Assembly: GCA_934728065.1 (NCBI GenBank)
Contig: CAKVDW010000011.1
Span: forward strand, 1-64,000
Reading direction: 5' to 3'
Source of the DNA: an uncultured Campylobacter sp.
GTDB taxonomy: Bacteria > Campylobacterota > Campylobacteria > Campylobacterales > Campylobacteraceae
DNA: 64,000 nucleotides
Of the stretch, positions 1 through 8,521 are shown in pieces. A program made the translations under genes and the position numbers. The notes beneath the pieces are model-generated. The model was not told where the DNA came from, made no database searches, and saw only the letters and a list, made by a program, of their open reading frames with translations. Position 1 is the first letter of the stretch. The number at the start of each line of letters is the position of its first letter.

Positions 1-1658
1 TCTGTTGTTTTAGTAGAAACATTTTGCATTGATGAGGTGATTTCCTCAAGTGCTGCTGCGGTTTCTTCAAGTGAGTGAGCTTGAGAATTTGAAGATTCGG
101 TTAAGGCTTTTACTGCCTCGCTTAATTTTGAGCTTTCGCTATTAAGAGAATCAGCAAATTCAGCTGAAGTTTTAAGCATTTTTACTATTTCATCGCCTAA
201 GGTGTTAGTAGTTGTTTCCACGCGACCTGAAGCATTAGCCACTTTAGTTGTAAAGTCTAAGGCTAAATAGCTGTCAAAAACCCTTCTTATTTCATTCATA
301 TCAGAACCAACTCTAAATTGAAGCACTTCTAAAAGCTTATTAAGCGTATCTCGCAAGTGTATGAGTTGAGGATTTTTAGGCTGGACTCGAATTCTTACAG
401 TTAAATCCCCCTCTTCAACCTTTTTCACAGACTCCACAGACTCATCAACGGCTTTTTTATCTTGTGCTAAACCTTCTTGAGTTGTTCTAATATTATCATT
501 TATCGCTCCAACCATTTGCCCAAGCTCATCATTAGCCTTTGGCGGTAAGAGCTTTGGAGGTAAATTTGTCTTGTAGTTAAGATAGTCAAAAAAGGCAAAG
601 AGTTGGCGTGAAATGTTGTTGATTCTGCGAATGACATTTGATTTAACATAAAAGAATACAAAAATCGTTACAATGAGCAAACAAACCACAGAGCCTGTTA
701 TGATGATATTTCTTAACTTATTCACAGGAGCAAGCACAGAGTCTTTGGGCGCAATGATACCAATATACATATATCCATAAGAGCCAACATTTATAGCCGA
801 AAGCGCAGCAAAGCTTTCCTCGCCTTGTATATTGACATAATCATAAACACCGTCTTTTTTGTTTGTGATAGCTTGAACCATATTTTTAGCACTAGGGTGA
901 GGATTAGCATCAGTAAATGATTTACCTAAAACTTGTTTGTTAGGGTGAGAAGCTACCGTTCCTCTACTTGTATATAAGGCTCTATAATCTTTTTCAAAAA
1001 CAGAATACGCATTAGATAAAATAATATCGCTCAAGGCTCTTACATCAACAAAAATTCCCACAACACCGATAACTTCTTGGTTTTTAAGTAAGGGATAAAC
1101 AAGGAAAAAGCCAAATTCATTTCCACCGCCTATATCAGTTTCAACAGGGTGTCCTATGGCTGGTTTTTTCTCTGTTATAGCCCTTTGAAAGCTTGGCAGC
1201 TGTAAAGGCTTATCATTAGCATTCATTCTTACGATTTTCCCGCCCTCTTTTTTGATGAGGTGCAAAAACTCGCCATTTGGGAGTTTGTTTTGATTTTGCA
1301 CGGTTTCAGCAACAAGCTTTGGATTTTTAACATAAACATAAGCGTAAGTGCCGTATTCCCCAGCGAGCAAAGCAAGACTTGCTAAGTCCATAACTTCTTC
1401 TTCATCATTAGTATTTGAAGTAAGGCTTTTTTCAACGGTGGATTCTAAAATTTGAATTGAAGTGATAATTTCTTGCAAATAAACCTCTGTAACCGCACTC
1501 ATACGAGAGGCTGTATTATCAAGCAATTTCTTTGCCTCCGTTGTTTGAACATCCTTTACGACATTAACCACAGTTACACTCATCACAACCAAACAAACCA
1601 AAAAGATAAGCCCTATAACAGAACTTGTCCTTGTGCCTAGAGATATATTTGAAAACAT
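1..1658 (-). CDS. Methyl-accepting chemotaxis protein, 3' end outside window
   Basis: Transmembrane chemoreceptor that senses a ligand in the periplasm and signals to CheA/CheW. About 552 codons are visible, and the C-terminal signalling hairpin is cut off by the window edge. It begins MFSNISLGTRTSSVIG, followed by a first membrane helix (about residues 12-32), a long periplasmic region resembling a double Cache sensor (with the stretches GEYGTYAYVYVKNP and GVVGIFVDVRAL), a second membrane helix near residues 310-332 (IIITGSVVCLLIVTIFVFF), HAMP-like sequence, and the start of the methylation region (SLEETAAALEEITSSMQ). The ATG at 1658-1656 is preceded by an AAGGA-type ribosome site. A 13-T run at 1680-1692 sits in the leader. 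The ligand cannot be inferred. Confidence 0.93.
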   Translation of the reverse strand, partial: MFSNISLGTRTSSVIGLIFLVCLVVMSVTVVNVVKDVQTTEAKKLLDNTASRMSAVTEVYLQEIITSIQILESTVEKSLTSNTNDEEEVMDLASLALLAGEYGTYAYVYVKNPKLVAETVQNQNKLPNGEFLHLIKKEGGKIVRMNANDKPLQLPSFQRAITEKKPAIGHPVETDIGGGNEFGFFLVYPLLKNQEVIGVVGIFVDVRALSDIILSNAYSVFEKDYRALYTSRGTVASHPNKQVLGKSFTDANPHPSAKNMVQAITNKKDGVYDYVNIQGEESFAALSAINVGSYGYMYIGIIAPKDSVLAPVNKLRNIIITGSVVCLLIVTIFVFFYVKSNVIRRINNISRQLFAFFDYLNYKTNLPPKLLPPKANDELGQMVGAINDNIRTTQEGLAQDKKAVDESVESVKKVEEGDLTVRIRVQPKNPQLIHLRDTLNKLLEVLQFRVGSDMNEIRRVFDSYLALDFTTKVANASGRVETTTNTLGDEIVKMLKTSAEFADSLNSESSKLSEAVKALTESSNSQAHSLEETAAALEEITSSMQNVSTKTT

Positions 1659-1840
1659 TGATAATCCTTTGTTTTTTCGTTTTTTTTTTTTTCAAAACGC
1701 TATTTTAACTTAGCTAAACTTAAAAATTTCTAAAAAATAAATAAAAATTTAATAAAAAATGAAATTTTTTCCAAAATACACATTTAGTAGCTAAAAGTAT
1801 AAAAAACTATGCTAATATAACAAGCAAAAAAGGCAAGTTT

Positions 1841-2230
1841 ATGATGAAAATCGCTTTAGAATGCAAAGACCTTATCCTAGAAAGAGCCTTGCAACTCTTT
1901 TTAAAAGAATATTTAAGCCAAAAAAAAGACTGCGACTTCATCATAGTAGATGAAAAAATCGCCTTCAACAAACCTCAATTTATCATCTCAAAATACCCGT
2001 CCCAACTTCAACTTCCTTTCAGCAAAGAAGAGCTTTTATCAGCCTTAGATGAATTTGACAAGGCGCTTAAAGAACTTGCCGAACAAATAGCCAATGAAAA
2101 AATCAAAGCCCTTGAAGCCAAAATCAAAACCCTTGCCGATGAATTCAAGCTTTCTTATCAAAAAGACATAGAAGAAGCTGTTGGCGCACTTGAACAAAGA
2201 CTCATAAAAAGCATAAATGAAGAAAGATAA
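1841..2230 (+). CDS. Conserved hypothetical coiled-coil protein upstream of rsmD
   Basis: I do not recognise a named family. The 129-residue product has a mixed alpha/beta N-terminal half (DFIIVDEKIAF, then PQFIISKYPSQLQLPF) and a charged, Lys/Glu-rich C-terminal half that looks like a helix or coiled coil (ALKELAEQIANEKIKALEAK). No signal peptide or membrane segment is visible. The last 14 bases overlap the start of rsmD, so the two are probably translationally coupled. A TAATAT-like -10 lies about 25 bases upstream and AAGG serves as ribosome site; the start is ATG ATG, and either could be used. Function unknown. Confidence 0.75.
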   Translation: MMKIALECKDLILERALQLFLKEYLSQKKDCDFIIVDEKIAFNKPQFIISKYPSQLQLPFSKEELLSALDEFDKALKELAEQIANEKIKALEAKIKTLADEFKLSYQKDIEEAVGALEQRLIKSINEER

Positions 2231-2801
2231 GCCCTTTAGCTCCATACAAAGCGGGAAATTTAAGGGCAAAAAGCTCTTTTTACCAAGCTTTCAAACTACA
2301 AGAAGCACAAAAAACAGAGTCAAAGCCTGTGTTTTTAACACTCTGCGTTATAAACTCAAAGACCATATCTTTATAGAAGTCTTTGGTGGTAGCGGCTCAA
2401 TGGCATTTGAAGCCTTAAGCAACGATGCTTTAAGCTGTATCATCATAGAAAAAGATGAAAAAGCCTATAAAATAGCCCTTAAAAACGCCGCCCTTTTTGA
2501 AGAAAAAGACCTCATCAAAATTCATCAAAACGATAGCTTTGAGCTTTTGCCAAGCCTCTTGCAAAAAGAAAAAACGCCCATTATTGCTTACTTTGACCCG
2601 CCCTTTGACATAAGGGCTGGTTTTTTAGACATTTATGAGCGAATTTTTTCCCTCATCAACTCCTTGCAAGGCTCAAATTTAAAAGCTTTCATCATAGAAC
2701 ACAGCTCACAAAGGCTTATGCCTGAAAAAATAAGCCTTTTTAGCAAGCATAAATTTAAAAAATTTGGTAAAACAAGCCTCAGCTTTTATGAGCTTAATTA
2801 G
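2217..2801 (+). CDS. rsmD: 16S rRNA (guanine(966)-N2)-methyltransferase RsmD
   Basis: Methylates G966 of 16S rRNA during 30S assembly, using S-adenosylmethionine. The 194-residue product has the family layout: a basic N-terminus with GKFKGKKLFLPSFQTTRSTKNRVK, motif I as FIEVFGGSGSMAFEALS (SAM-binding loop), and the catalytic motif IV as YFDPPFD (family form D/N-P-P-Y/F). Size is normal for RsmD. It overlaps the preceding hypothetical gene by 14 bases and converges with hisD, the two stop ends overlapping by 8 bases, so transcripts from both sides meet here without room for a terminator. Confidence 0.9.
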   Translation: MKKDKPFSSIQSGKFKGKKLFLPSFQTTRSTKNRVKACVFNTLRYKLKDHIFIEVFGGSGSMAFEALSNDALSCIIIEKDEKAYKIALKNAALFEEKDLIKIHQNDSFELLPSLLQKEKTPIIAYFDPPFDIRAGFLDIYERIFSLINSLQGSNLKAFIIEHSSQRLMPEKISLFSKHKFKKFGKTSLSFYELN

Positions 2802-4080
2802 CCTTTAAAGCCTTTAAACGAACGCTTGCAGCCTTTTTGTGCGCATCAAGCCTTTCATTTTCAGCCAAAATTTCAACGCTTGGAGCAAGCTTTTTAAAGC
2901 CCTTTTTACTCAACTCTTGCACGGTCATTTTCTTGCAAAAATCGCTCAAATTCAAACTTGAATGCGCCCTTGTCAGCCCATAAGTAGGCAAAACATGGTT
3001 TGTCCCGCTTGCATAATCCCCCATTGATTCGGGCGAAAAAGCTCCCAAAAACACCGAACCAGCGTTGTTTATGTGCTTTAAAAGCTCTCTTGGCTTTGCT
3101 GTTTGGATTATCAAGTGTTCAGGCGCGTATTCGTTTGAAATTTCCACGCACTGAGCTAAATTTTTAGCGATGATAATGCGCGAATTTGCTATTGCCCTTT
3201 GAGCGATTTCCTTGCGGGGCAAGTTTTCAAGCTCTTTTTGCACCTGCTTGCTTACGCGAAGGGCTAAATTTTCATCAGTGCAAAGCAAAATCACCTGCGA
3301 GTCCGCTCCGTGTTCTGCTTGTGAAAGCAAATCAAGCGCGATAAATTCAGCATTTGCGCCCTTTTCAGCGATGATTAAAACCTCGCTTGGTCCTGCTTGC
3401 ATATCAATCGCAGCGCCCTTTATATCAGCACTTACCTGCCTTTTAGCCTCCGTTACAAAGGCATTTCCCGGTCCAAAAATCTTATCCACCTTGCAAACAC
3501 TTTGCGTGCCATAAGCAAGTGCGGCTATCGCGCCCGCTCCGCCCATTTGATACACCTCATCAACACCGCACAACTTGGCTACAAAAAGTATGGCGTCATT
3601 GATTTTAGCGGGACTTGCTAAAACTATCTTTTTGCAAGCTGCGATTTTAGCGGGGATACACAGCATTAAAGCCGTAGAAAAAAGCGGCGCAAGCCCCCCA
3701 GGTATATAAAGCCCTACCTTTTCAATGGGACGAGAAACCAGCTCACAACGCACTCCGCTCATCGTTTCTATGTCAATACCCTTGAAAATTTGAGCTTCGT
3801 GGAATTTTTTTATGTTTTTATAGGCTGTTTTTATGGCTTTTTGCAAGGCTTTGTCTATTTTTGCGTTTTTGATTTCATCTTTGCTTACTCTAACGCTTGA
3901 AATTTGGGCTTTGTCAAATTTCAAGGCTTGTTCGATTAAAGCCTTGTCGCCAAATTCACGCACTTCTTTGATGATACTTGCCACCACTTGCGAAGTTTGT
4001 TCCCCTAAATTTATCGCTGGACGCTGCAAAGCCTGCTCTCTTTGCGCTTTATTTAATCTCTCATAGTGTAAAATCTGCAT
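2794..4080 (-). CDS. hisD: Histidinol dehydrogenase
   Basis: Catalyses the last two steps of histidine synthesis, oxidising L-histidinol to L-histidine with two NAD+ and a bound zinc. The 428-residue protein carries the family signatures: GLYIPGGLAPLFSTALM, FGPGNAFVTEAKRQV, AGPSEVLIIAEKG, SQAEHGADSQ and the catalytic Glu-His pair in YAPEHLIIQT. Length is normal. The ATG at 4080 follows AAAAGGACTTAAA, a good ribosome site. Unlike a compact his operon, this hisD stands alone: hisG lies about 1 kb further on with repeat DNA and another gene between, and hisC is more than 59 kb away in the window. Confidence 0.97.
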   Translation of the reverse strand: MQILHYERLNKAQREQALQRPAINLGEQTSQVVASIIKEVREFGDKALIEQALKFDKAQISSVRVSKDEIKNAKIDKALQKAIKTAYKNIKKFHEAQIFKGIDIETMSGVRCELVSRPIEKVGLYIPGGLAPLFSTALMLCIPAKIAACKKIVLASPAKINDAILFVAKLCGVDEVYQMGGAGAIAALAYGTQSVCKVDKIFGPGNAFVTEAKRQVSADIKGAAIDMQAGPSEVLIIAEKGANAEFIALDLLSQAEHGADSQVILLCTDENLALRVSKQVQKELENLPRKEIAQRAIANSRIIIAKNLAQCVEISNEYAPEHLIIQTAKPRELLKHINNAGSVFLGAFSPESMGDYASGTNHVLPTYGLTRAHSSLNLSDFCKKMTVQELSKKGFKKLAPSVEILAENERLDAHKKAASVRLKALKAN

Positions 4081-4176
4081 TTTAAGTCCTTTTTTGCATA
4101 AATTTTAGCATAATTTTCTTAAAAATTTTTAATCATTATTCCATACAAAAAAATGGACAATAAACCACGCAATTTC

Positions 4177-4446
4177 TTGTCATACTGAGCTTTTGCTAGA
4201 AAGCGAAGTATCCAAAAATTCTTTACATTGTCATACTGATTTGCCTTGTCATACTGAGCTTTCGCAAGAAAGCGAAGTATCCAGAGAATTTTAGACAGAA
4301 TTTTTGTTTATGGATACTTCGGCTAAAGCCTCAGTATGACAACAAAGAAGTTAGTATGACAAACAAACCCTTGTCATTTTGAGCAAAGTGCGTTAGCACA
4401 AAGTGAAAACCCATATTGTCATATTGAGCGTTAGCGAAATATCCAC
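4177..4446. repeat. Cluster of REP/MITE-like palindromic repeats
   Basis: The roughly 490 bases between hisD and the next gene contain no convincing gene but several copies of a short repeat of the form TTGTCATACTGAGC, a small stem-loop, then GAAGTATCCA. Forward copies lie at 4177-4213, 4246-4283 and, more diverged, 4415-4446. An inverted copy lies at 4311-4342. Partial copies are seen at 4228-4240, 4351-4362 and 4371-4390. The forward copy at 4246 and the inverted copy at 4311 form a head-to-head pair of about 97 bases. The same family recurs upstream of the flagellin gene. No transposase is present nearby. Confidence 0.85.
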
Positions 4447-4572
4447 AAATTTCACATTCAGCTTTTGTTCTTTGCAATCCACACAGAAAACAAATCACAA
4501 AGAACAGCCACCAAATTCCATTTTTGCTCTATATTCTGTTTTCAAAGCAAAAACGGACAAAATTTTGCCCCA

Positions 4573-5053
4573 TCAAACACTTTTTGAAAGGCTTTGACGC
4601 AACTTTTCGAGGGCTTTTTGAATTTGTTTGCTCACTTCTTGAGCTTGGGCATTAAGCTGCATAACCTGCGCTAACATTGAATTTCTCATACTTATGTCAT
4701 CTTGGCTTTCAAGTTGGGCTTGAAGCTTTTCAATTTGCTCATAAATTTGTTGCAAACGCTTGTAAAGTGCCGATAACATTGTATCCTTGTTTGAATCCTC
4801 ACCTTCTGATTCTTCTGTTTTGTTTGAGCTGTCCTCTTGTTTATTCTTGGCTTTGTTTGCCTCTTTGCTTTCTTGAGGAGCTTTGGTTTGGCTTAAATCC
4901 TTGCTTTCTTGCGAATCTTTTGCTTGATTTAAATCCTTATTTTCTTGAGCCAAATTTTCAGGCGATGAATTTGTCTTTTCTTGTTCTTTTTGACCTTCTT
5001 CCTCTTAACTGTGTTTTAACAAAATAAGGCGTAAAACTGCTTGAAATTTCCAT
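4573..5053 (-). pseudogene. Flagellar-co-regulated-type hypothetical gene with a one-base frameshift
   Basis: A frame opens at ATG 5053 with a strong GGGAG ribosome site and encodes MEISSSFTPYFVKTQ, but soon runs into a stop. A second open frame, lacking any ATG or ribosome site, continues down to 4573 and encodes a Glu/Lys/Ser-rich segment with short internal repeats (SQESKDLSQTK, APQESKEANK) followed by an amphipathic coiled-coil region (LYKRLQQIYEQIEKLQAQLE). Removing one A near 5005-5006 joins both into a 159-residue protein. A sigma28-like promoter lies just upstream, so expression with late flagellar genes is likely. It may be a real mutation or a sequencing error. The family is not identified. 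Confidence 0.7.
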
Positions 5054-5085
5054 TTTTGCTCCCTTTAATGAAACTATAAAAGCAA

Positions 5086-5112
5086 ACATCGACTTACTTT
5101 TTAAAAACTTTA
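5086..5112 (-). promoter_or_regulatory. Sigma28 (FliA)-type promoter
   Basis: On the minus strand TAAAGTTT (5112-5105) is followed by 11 bases and GTCGATGT (5093-5086). The FliA consensus is TAAAGTTT-N11-GCCGATAA; the -35 matches fully and the -10 keeps the CGAT core. It lies about 33 bases upstream of the ATG at 5053. The spacing match makes chance unlikely, but no transcript evidence is available. Confidence 0.65.
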
Positions 5113-5154
5113 TAAGCTAAATTTAAAAATTTAAAGTTTTTTTAAAAAAGCGAA

Positions 5155-6045
5155 TTATTTTAACATTTTTTCTATGGGCAACACGAGTATAGAGCTTGCG
5201 CCTTGTGCTTTCAAAGCCTCCATAGTCTCCCAAAATAGCGTTTCTTTACTCACCATATGCAAAGCCACCTTACTTTCATCATTTGCAAGTGGCAAGATAG
5301 TCGGTTTTTCCATACCGGGCAGCAAAGCCTTTATCTTTTCAAGCCTATCTTTTGGGGCGTGCAGCATTATGTATTTGCTCTCTCTTGCCTGCATAAGCCC
5401 GTCAATGCGTAGCAAAAGTCTAGTAGTAAGCTCTTCAAGCTCCTTTGCAAACTCGCCCTTTCGCTGTATCAAGCAGGCTTTGGACTCGTAAATCGTGGCA
5501 ACTTCTTTAAGCCCGTTTGCTTGCAAGGTCGCTCCACTCGATACTAAATCACATATAGCATCGGCTAGCCCCGCTCGAACCGCCACTTCAACCGAGCCTG
5601 TAAGCGTGCAGTGCTTGTATTCAATGCCCTTTTGGCTCATAAAACGCCTTAAAAGTTGTGGATAAGAAGTGGCTATGCGTAGCCCACGAAAGTCATCAAG
5701 CCCCTTGTAGCAAGCATCCTCATCAAGCGCAAGGCTCAAACGACAGCCGCCAAAGTCAAGCTTTTTAAGCAGGTTAAATTCAGCCTTTTCGCCAAGTTCT
5801 TTGCGTTCAAGCGCGTTTTCTTCAAGGACATTTTCGCCGATAATCCCCAAATCAACCACGCCGTCAAAAACAAGCCCAGGTATATCATCATCTCTTACGC
5901 GCAGCAAATCAATAGGCAAATTCGTGGCAAAGGCGATGAGGCTTTGCTCGTGGATGTGCATTTTCACGCCGCAATCTTTCAGCAAGTCCGCACAGTCCTT
6001 ACTCAAACGCCCTGATTTTTGCACCGCGATACGAAGTCTTTGCAT
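5155..6045 (-). CDS. hisG: ATP phosphoribosyltransferase (long form)
   Basis: First, feedback-controlled step of histidine synthesis: ATP plus PRPP gives N1-phosphoribosyl-ATP. The 296-residue product starts [17 protein letters not shown], contains [13 protein letters not shown], the PRPP-binding region [18 protein letters not shown], and a C-terminal domain of about 70 residues ([20 protein letters not shown]) that is the regulatory ACT-like domain of long-form HisG. I chose the ATG at 6045 because AAGGGA precedes it and the family N-terminus begins here; an in-frame upstream ATG at 6090 adds 15 residues without a ribosome site. The gene stands alone, separate from hisD. Confidence 0.96.
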   Translation of the reverse strand: MQRLRIAVQKSGRLSKDCADLLKDCGVKMHIHEQSLIAFATNLPIDLLRVRDDDIPGLVFDGVVDLGIIGENVLEENALERKELGEKAEFNLLKKLDFGGCRLSLALDEDACYKGLDDFRGLRIATSYPQLLRRFMSQKGIEYKHCTLTGSVEVAVRAGLADAICDLVSSGATLQANGLKEVATIYESKACLIQRKGEFAKELEELTTRLLLRIDGLMQARESKYIMLHAPKDRLEKIKALLPGMEKPTILPLANDESKVALHMVSKETLFWETMEALKAQGASSILVLPIEKMLK

Positions 6046-6214
6046 TTTTGTCCCTTTTGTTTTAAAATTTAGGCTTTTTTTACAAGCCATAAAAGCAATT
6101 TTCGTTCCTTAAAATTTAAGCTTTGTTTTTAAATTTTTTGCTTTTAAAGCCTAAATTTTAGCACAAATTTTTAAAAATTCACTTAAATATCATTTGTTGT
6201 GCTGGGCTATTTTT

Positions 6215-6357
6215 CTTTGTCGTAATGAAGTGTTATTTTATTTGTCATATTGAGCCGTAGGCGAAATATCCATAGAATTTAAAACACCCTAATTTTATGG
6301 ATACTTCGGCTAAAGCCTCAGTATGACAAGATGAAACAGCACTTCATAATGACAAAG
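6215..6357. repeat. Nested palindromic REP/MITE-like element
   Basis: Outer arms CTTTGTCGTAATGAAGTG (6215-6232) and its near-perfect inverse at 6340-6357 (two mismatches) enclose an inner pair of the repeat described at 4177: a forward copy at 6242-6272 and an inverted copy at 6298-6329. The whole 143-base element could fold into one long hairpin. It lies in the 600-base gap between hisG and flagellin, where I see no other gene. Confidence 0.8.
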
Positions 6358-6404
6358 TATTGTCATTATGAGTTTTCGTATAGAAAGAGAAAAATCTTAA
6401 ACGC

Positions 6405-6496
6405 TTGTCATATTGAGCGAATGCGAAATATCCACAAAGAAAGTTAAGACATACTTTGCACTTATGGATACTTCGGCTAAAGCCTCAGTATGACAA
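6405..6496. repeat. REP/MITE-like inverted repeat pair
   Basis: A forward copy at 6405-6434 (TTGTCATATTGAGC, then GAAATATCCA) faces an inverted copy at 6465-6496 (TGGATACTTCGGC, then GTATGACAA). The inverted copy is identical over 32 bases to those at 4311-4342 and 6298-6329. About 100 bases separate it from the flagellin promoter. Confidence 0.8.
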
Positions 6497-6594
6497 GGTG
6501 TGTAAGTATGACAAAAAAGGGAATGGTGTTTATCATTTATTTTATTAAAATTTAAATCCTCAAAAGTATGATTTTTTAAGCTCATTTTTAAATT

Positions 6595-6611
6595 TGGAAC
6601 GCATTTTGCTT
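6595..6611 (+). promoter_or_regulatory. Sigma54 (RpoN) promoter of flagellin
   Basis: TGGAAC-GCATT-TTGCTT has the -24 GG (6596-6597) and -12 GC (6608-6609) with the required 10 bases between, and matches the Campylobacter/Helicobacter RpoN consensus. Transcription would begin near 6621, giving a leader of about 27 bases. In C. jejuni, flaB and hook/rod genes use this sigma factor while flaA uses sigma28, so the arrangement is flaB-like and implies FlgS/FlgR control. Confidence 0.9.
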
Positions 6612-6647
6612 AACGCACTTAAAGCAATACTTTTGAAAGGATAAACT

Positions 6648-8384
6648 ATGGGTTTAAGGATAAACACAAACATAGGTGCCTTAACGGCTCACAACAGCAC
6701 TGTGCATACGGCTAGATTTTTGGATTCTTCTTTAGAGAGGCTTTCCACAGGGCTTAGAATCAATGCAGCAAAGGACGATGCTTCAGGTCTAGCTATTGCT
6801 GACCAATTAAGAAGTCAAGCGACCACTTTAGGTCAAGCTATAAACAACGGCAATGACGGGCTTTCCATACTTGGCGTTGCTGACAAGGCTATGGATGAGC
6901 AAGTAAAAATACTTGACCAAATCAAAGTCAAAGCCACCGCAGCAGCTCAAGACGGTCAAAGTCTTAAGACAAGAAATATGCTTCAAGCTGACATTAACCG
7001 CTTGATGGAGGAGCTTGATAACATAGCAAATTCAACAGTATTTAACGGCAAACAGCTTTTAAGTGGGGGTTATATAAATCAAGAGTATCAAATCGGCTCT
7101 TCATCAAACACTACAGTGAAAACAAGCATAGGACCAACAATGTCTTCTAAAATAGGCGTAACTCGCTTTGAAACAGGGGCAAATATCACCGCAGCAAGCG
7201 AAGTTAAAATGGTCATTAAAAACTATAATGGCATTGAGGACTTTGAATTTGCCCAAATTCCCATTTCTTACAGCGTAAATACAGGACTTGGCGCTTTGGC
7301 TGAGGAGATTAACAGAGTAAGCGATAAAACAGGGGTTCGCGCTACTTACAGCGTGCAAACTTATGGAATTTATGAGATAAGAGCAGGGACAACAAGTCCT
7401 GATTTTACGATAAATGGCGTTATTATCGGGCAGATTGAGTATCAAAATGCGGATATGAACGGACAGCTAGTCCAAGCCATAAACGGCGTTAAAGATACCA
7501 CAGGCGTTGAGGCGGCTAAAGATGAAAACGGCAAATTAGTCCTTACAAGTAGGGACGGACGGGGAATTTTCATCACAGGTTCTGCTGGTCCTGGTTCGGG
7601 CATAGTTGGCAAGCAGTATTCAAATTTTGGTCGTTTGAATTTGGTGAAAAACAGCGGACAGGATATAAGCATATCAGGCACAGGAAACATAGGGCATAGA
7701 ACAGGGGACTTCATCTCTCAACAAAGTCTTTCTTTAAGGGATACTAAGGCAAAGATAGAGGGAAACAAAGCCGATGCTTTGGGCTTTTTTGCTTATCCGG
7801 GCGGGAGTAAGTATATAGTAACTATGGCGGGTAATGCTACTGGGTCCTTATCAAACTGGATGTCTCAATCTGGTTCTGGTTTTTCAGCTGGTTCTGGTTT
7901 TTCAGTGGGAAGCCCAAATCAATACTCCGTGCATTTACAAGATAAATTTGTCTTTATCTCAGCTGGTGGGTGGTCTAATGCTTACAATGTCTCAGCTGGT
8001 TCAGGCTACAGCGGCGGCACTGGTAAATCGCAGTTTGCTCCGATGAAAACAGGCTCAGCCGACCTTTTCATAGTGGATAGAACCTCAGGCGTAACCACAC
8101 TTAAAGGGGCTATGGCTGTTATGGATGTGTGCGAAACGGCTATACTTAATCTTGACCAAACAAGAGCTGACATAGGTTCAGCCCAGCAACAAATTCAAGC
8201 CACGCTTAATAACATAATGCTCACACAAGTGAATGTTAAAGCCGCTGAAAGCACTATACGAGATGTGGATTTTGCTGCTGAGAGCGCGACCTTTTCTAAA
8301 TACAACATACTTGCTCAAAGTGGAGCTTATGCTCTAGCTCAAGCAAACGCAAGTCAGCAGTATGTTTTAAGACTGCTTCAGTAG
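6648..8384 (+). CDS. Flagellin (flaB-type promoter)
   Basis: Structural subunit of the flagellar filament, exported by the flagellar type III apparatus. The 578-residue product has conserved N-terminal D0/D1 ([37 protein letters not shown]) and C-terminal D1/D0 domains ([19 protein letters not shown], ending QQYVLRLLQ) around a variable centre with Ser/Gly-rich segments ([15 protein letters not shown]), the kind of region that is O-glycosylated in C. jejuni. The stretch [18 protein letters not shown] corresponds to the epsilon-proteobacterial form of the D1 segment that escapes TLR5. GAAAGG precedes the ATG. Only one flagellin gene lies here, with no flaA/flaB tandem, so I leave the symbol blank. 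Confidence 0.97.
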   Translation: MGLRINTNIGALTAHNSTVHTARFLDSSLERLSTGLRINAAKDDASGLAIADQLRSQATTLGQAINNGNDGLSILGVADKAMDEQVKILDQIKVKATAAAQDGQSLKTRNMLQADINRLMEELDNIANSTVFNGKQLLSGGYINQEYQIGSSSNTTVKTSIGPTMSSKIGVTRFETGANITAASEVKMVIKNYNGIEDFEFAQIPISYSVNTGLGALAEEINRVSDKTGVRATYSVQTYGIYEIRAGTTSPDFTINGVIIGQIEYQNADMNGQLVQAINGVKDTTGVEAAKDENGKLVLTSRDGRGIFITGSAGPGSGIVGKQYSNFGRLNLVKNSGQDISISGTGNIGHRTGDFISQQSLSLRDTKAKIEGNKADALGFFAYPGGSKYIVTMAGNATGSLSNWMSQSGSGFSAGSGFSVGSPNQYSVHLQDKFVFISAGGWSNAYNVSAGSGYSGGTGKSQFAPMKTGSADLFIVDRTSGVTTLKGAMAVMDVCETAILNLDQTRADIGSAQQQIQATLNNIMLTQVNVKAAESTIRDVDFAAESATFSKYNILAQSGAYALAQANASQQYVLRLLQ

Positions 8385-8386
8385 TT

Positions 8387-8469
8387 TTTAACCCCGCCCC
8401 CTTGGCTGGCTTTTTGCTTGGCTTTTTTTGCTTTTGCTTGGCTTTTTGCTTGCGGGGGTGGGTTTAAAA
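8387..8469 (+). terminator. Large hairpin downstream of flagellin
   Basis: Two bases after the flagellin stop, TTTAACCCCGCCCCC (8387-8401) can pair with GGGGGTGGGTTTAAA (8454-8468). The roughly 50-base loop is made of imperfect repeats of GGCTTTTTGCTT. It probably ends or stabilises the flagellin mRNA. The extended repetitive loop is atypical for a simple rho-independent terminator. Confidence 0.6.
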
Positions 8470-8487
8470 TTCAAAGTTTGAATAAAT

Positions 8488-8516
8488 TTGACAAGTTGGA
8501 AGTTTTATGCTAGAAT
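8488..8516 (+). promoter_or_regulatory. Strong sigma70-type promoter with no + strand gene behind it
   Basis: TTGACA (8488-8493), 17 bases, then TAGAAT (8511-8516) with an upstream TG (extended -10). A full -35 is rare among the promoters of this window. The next + strand gene is 2 kb away, so the promoter points to an untranslated transcript. Confidence 0.55.
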
Positions 8517-8521
8517 TTAAA

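Noticed and set aside
1680..1692. T13 run upstream of the chemoreceptor as a phase-variation switch
   Set aside because: It lies in the untranslated leader, and long A/T runs are common in this AT-rich genome. It was not linked to a promoter element.
3212..4066. Plus-strand open frames opposite hisD
   Set aside because: Cys/Ser/Leu-rich shadow sequences of a well-supported hisD gene.
4371..4413. Separate gene or promoter in the degenerate repeat region after hisD
   Set aside because: The sequence is a diverged copy of the local repeat with a small GTGC-GTTA-GCAC hairpin and has no coding potential with a ribosome site.
4177..6496. CRISPR array
   Set aside because: The repeats are palindromic, occur in both orientations, have irregular spacing and divergent copies, and no cas genes are present.
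7104..7714. Antisense open frames within the flagellin gene
   Set aside because: No ribosome sites or recognisable products; they mirror the codon pattern of flagellin.
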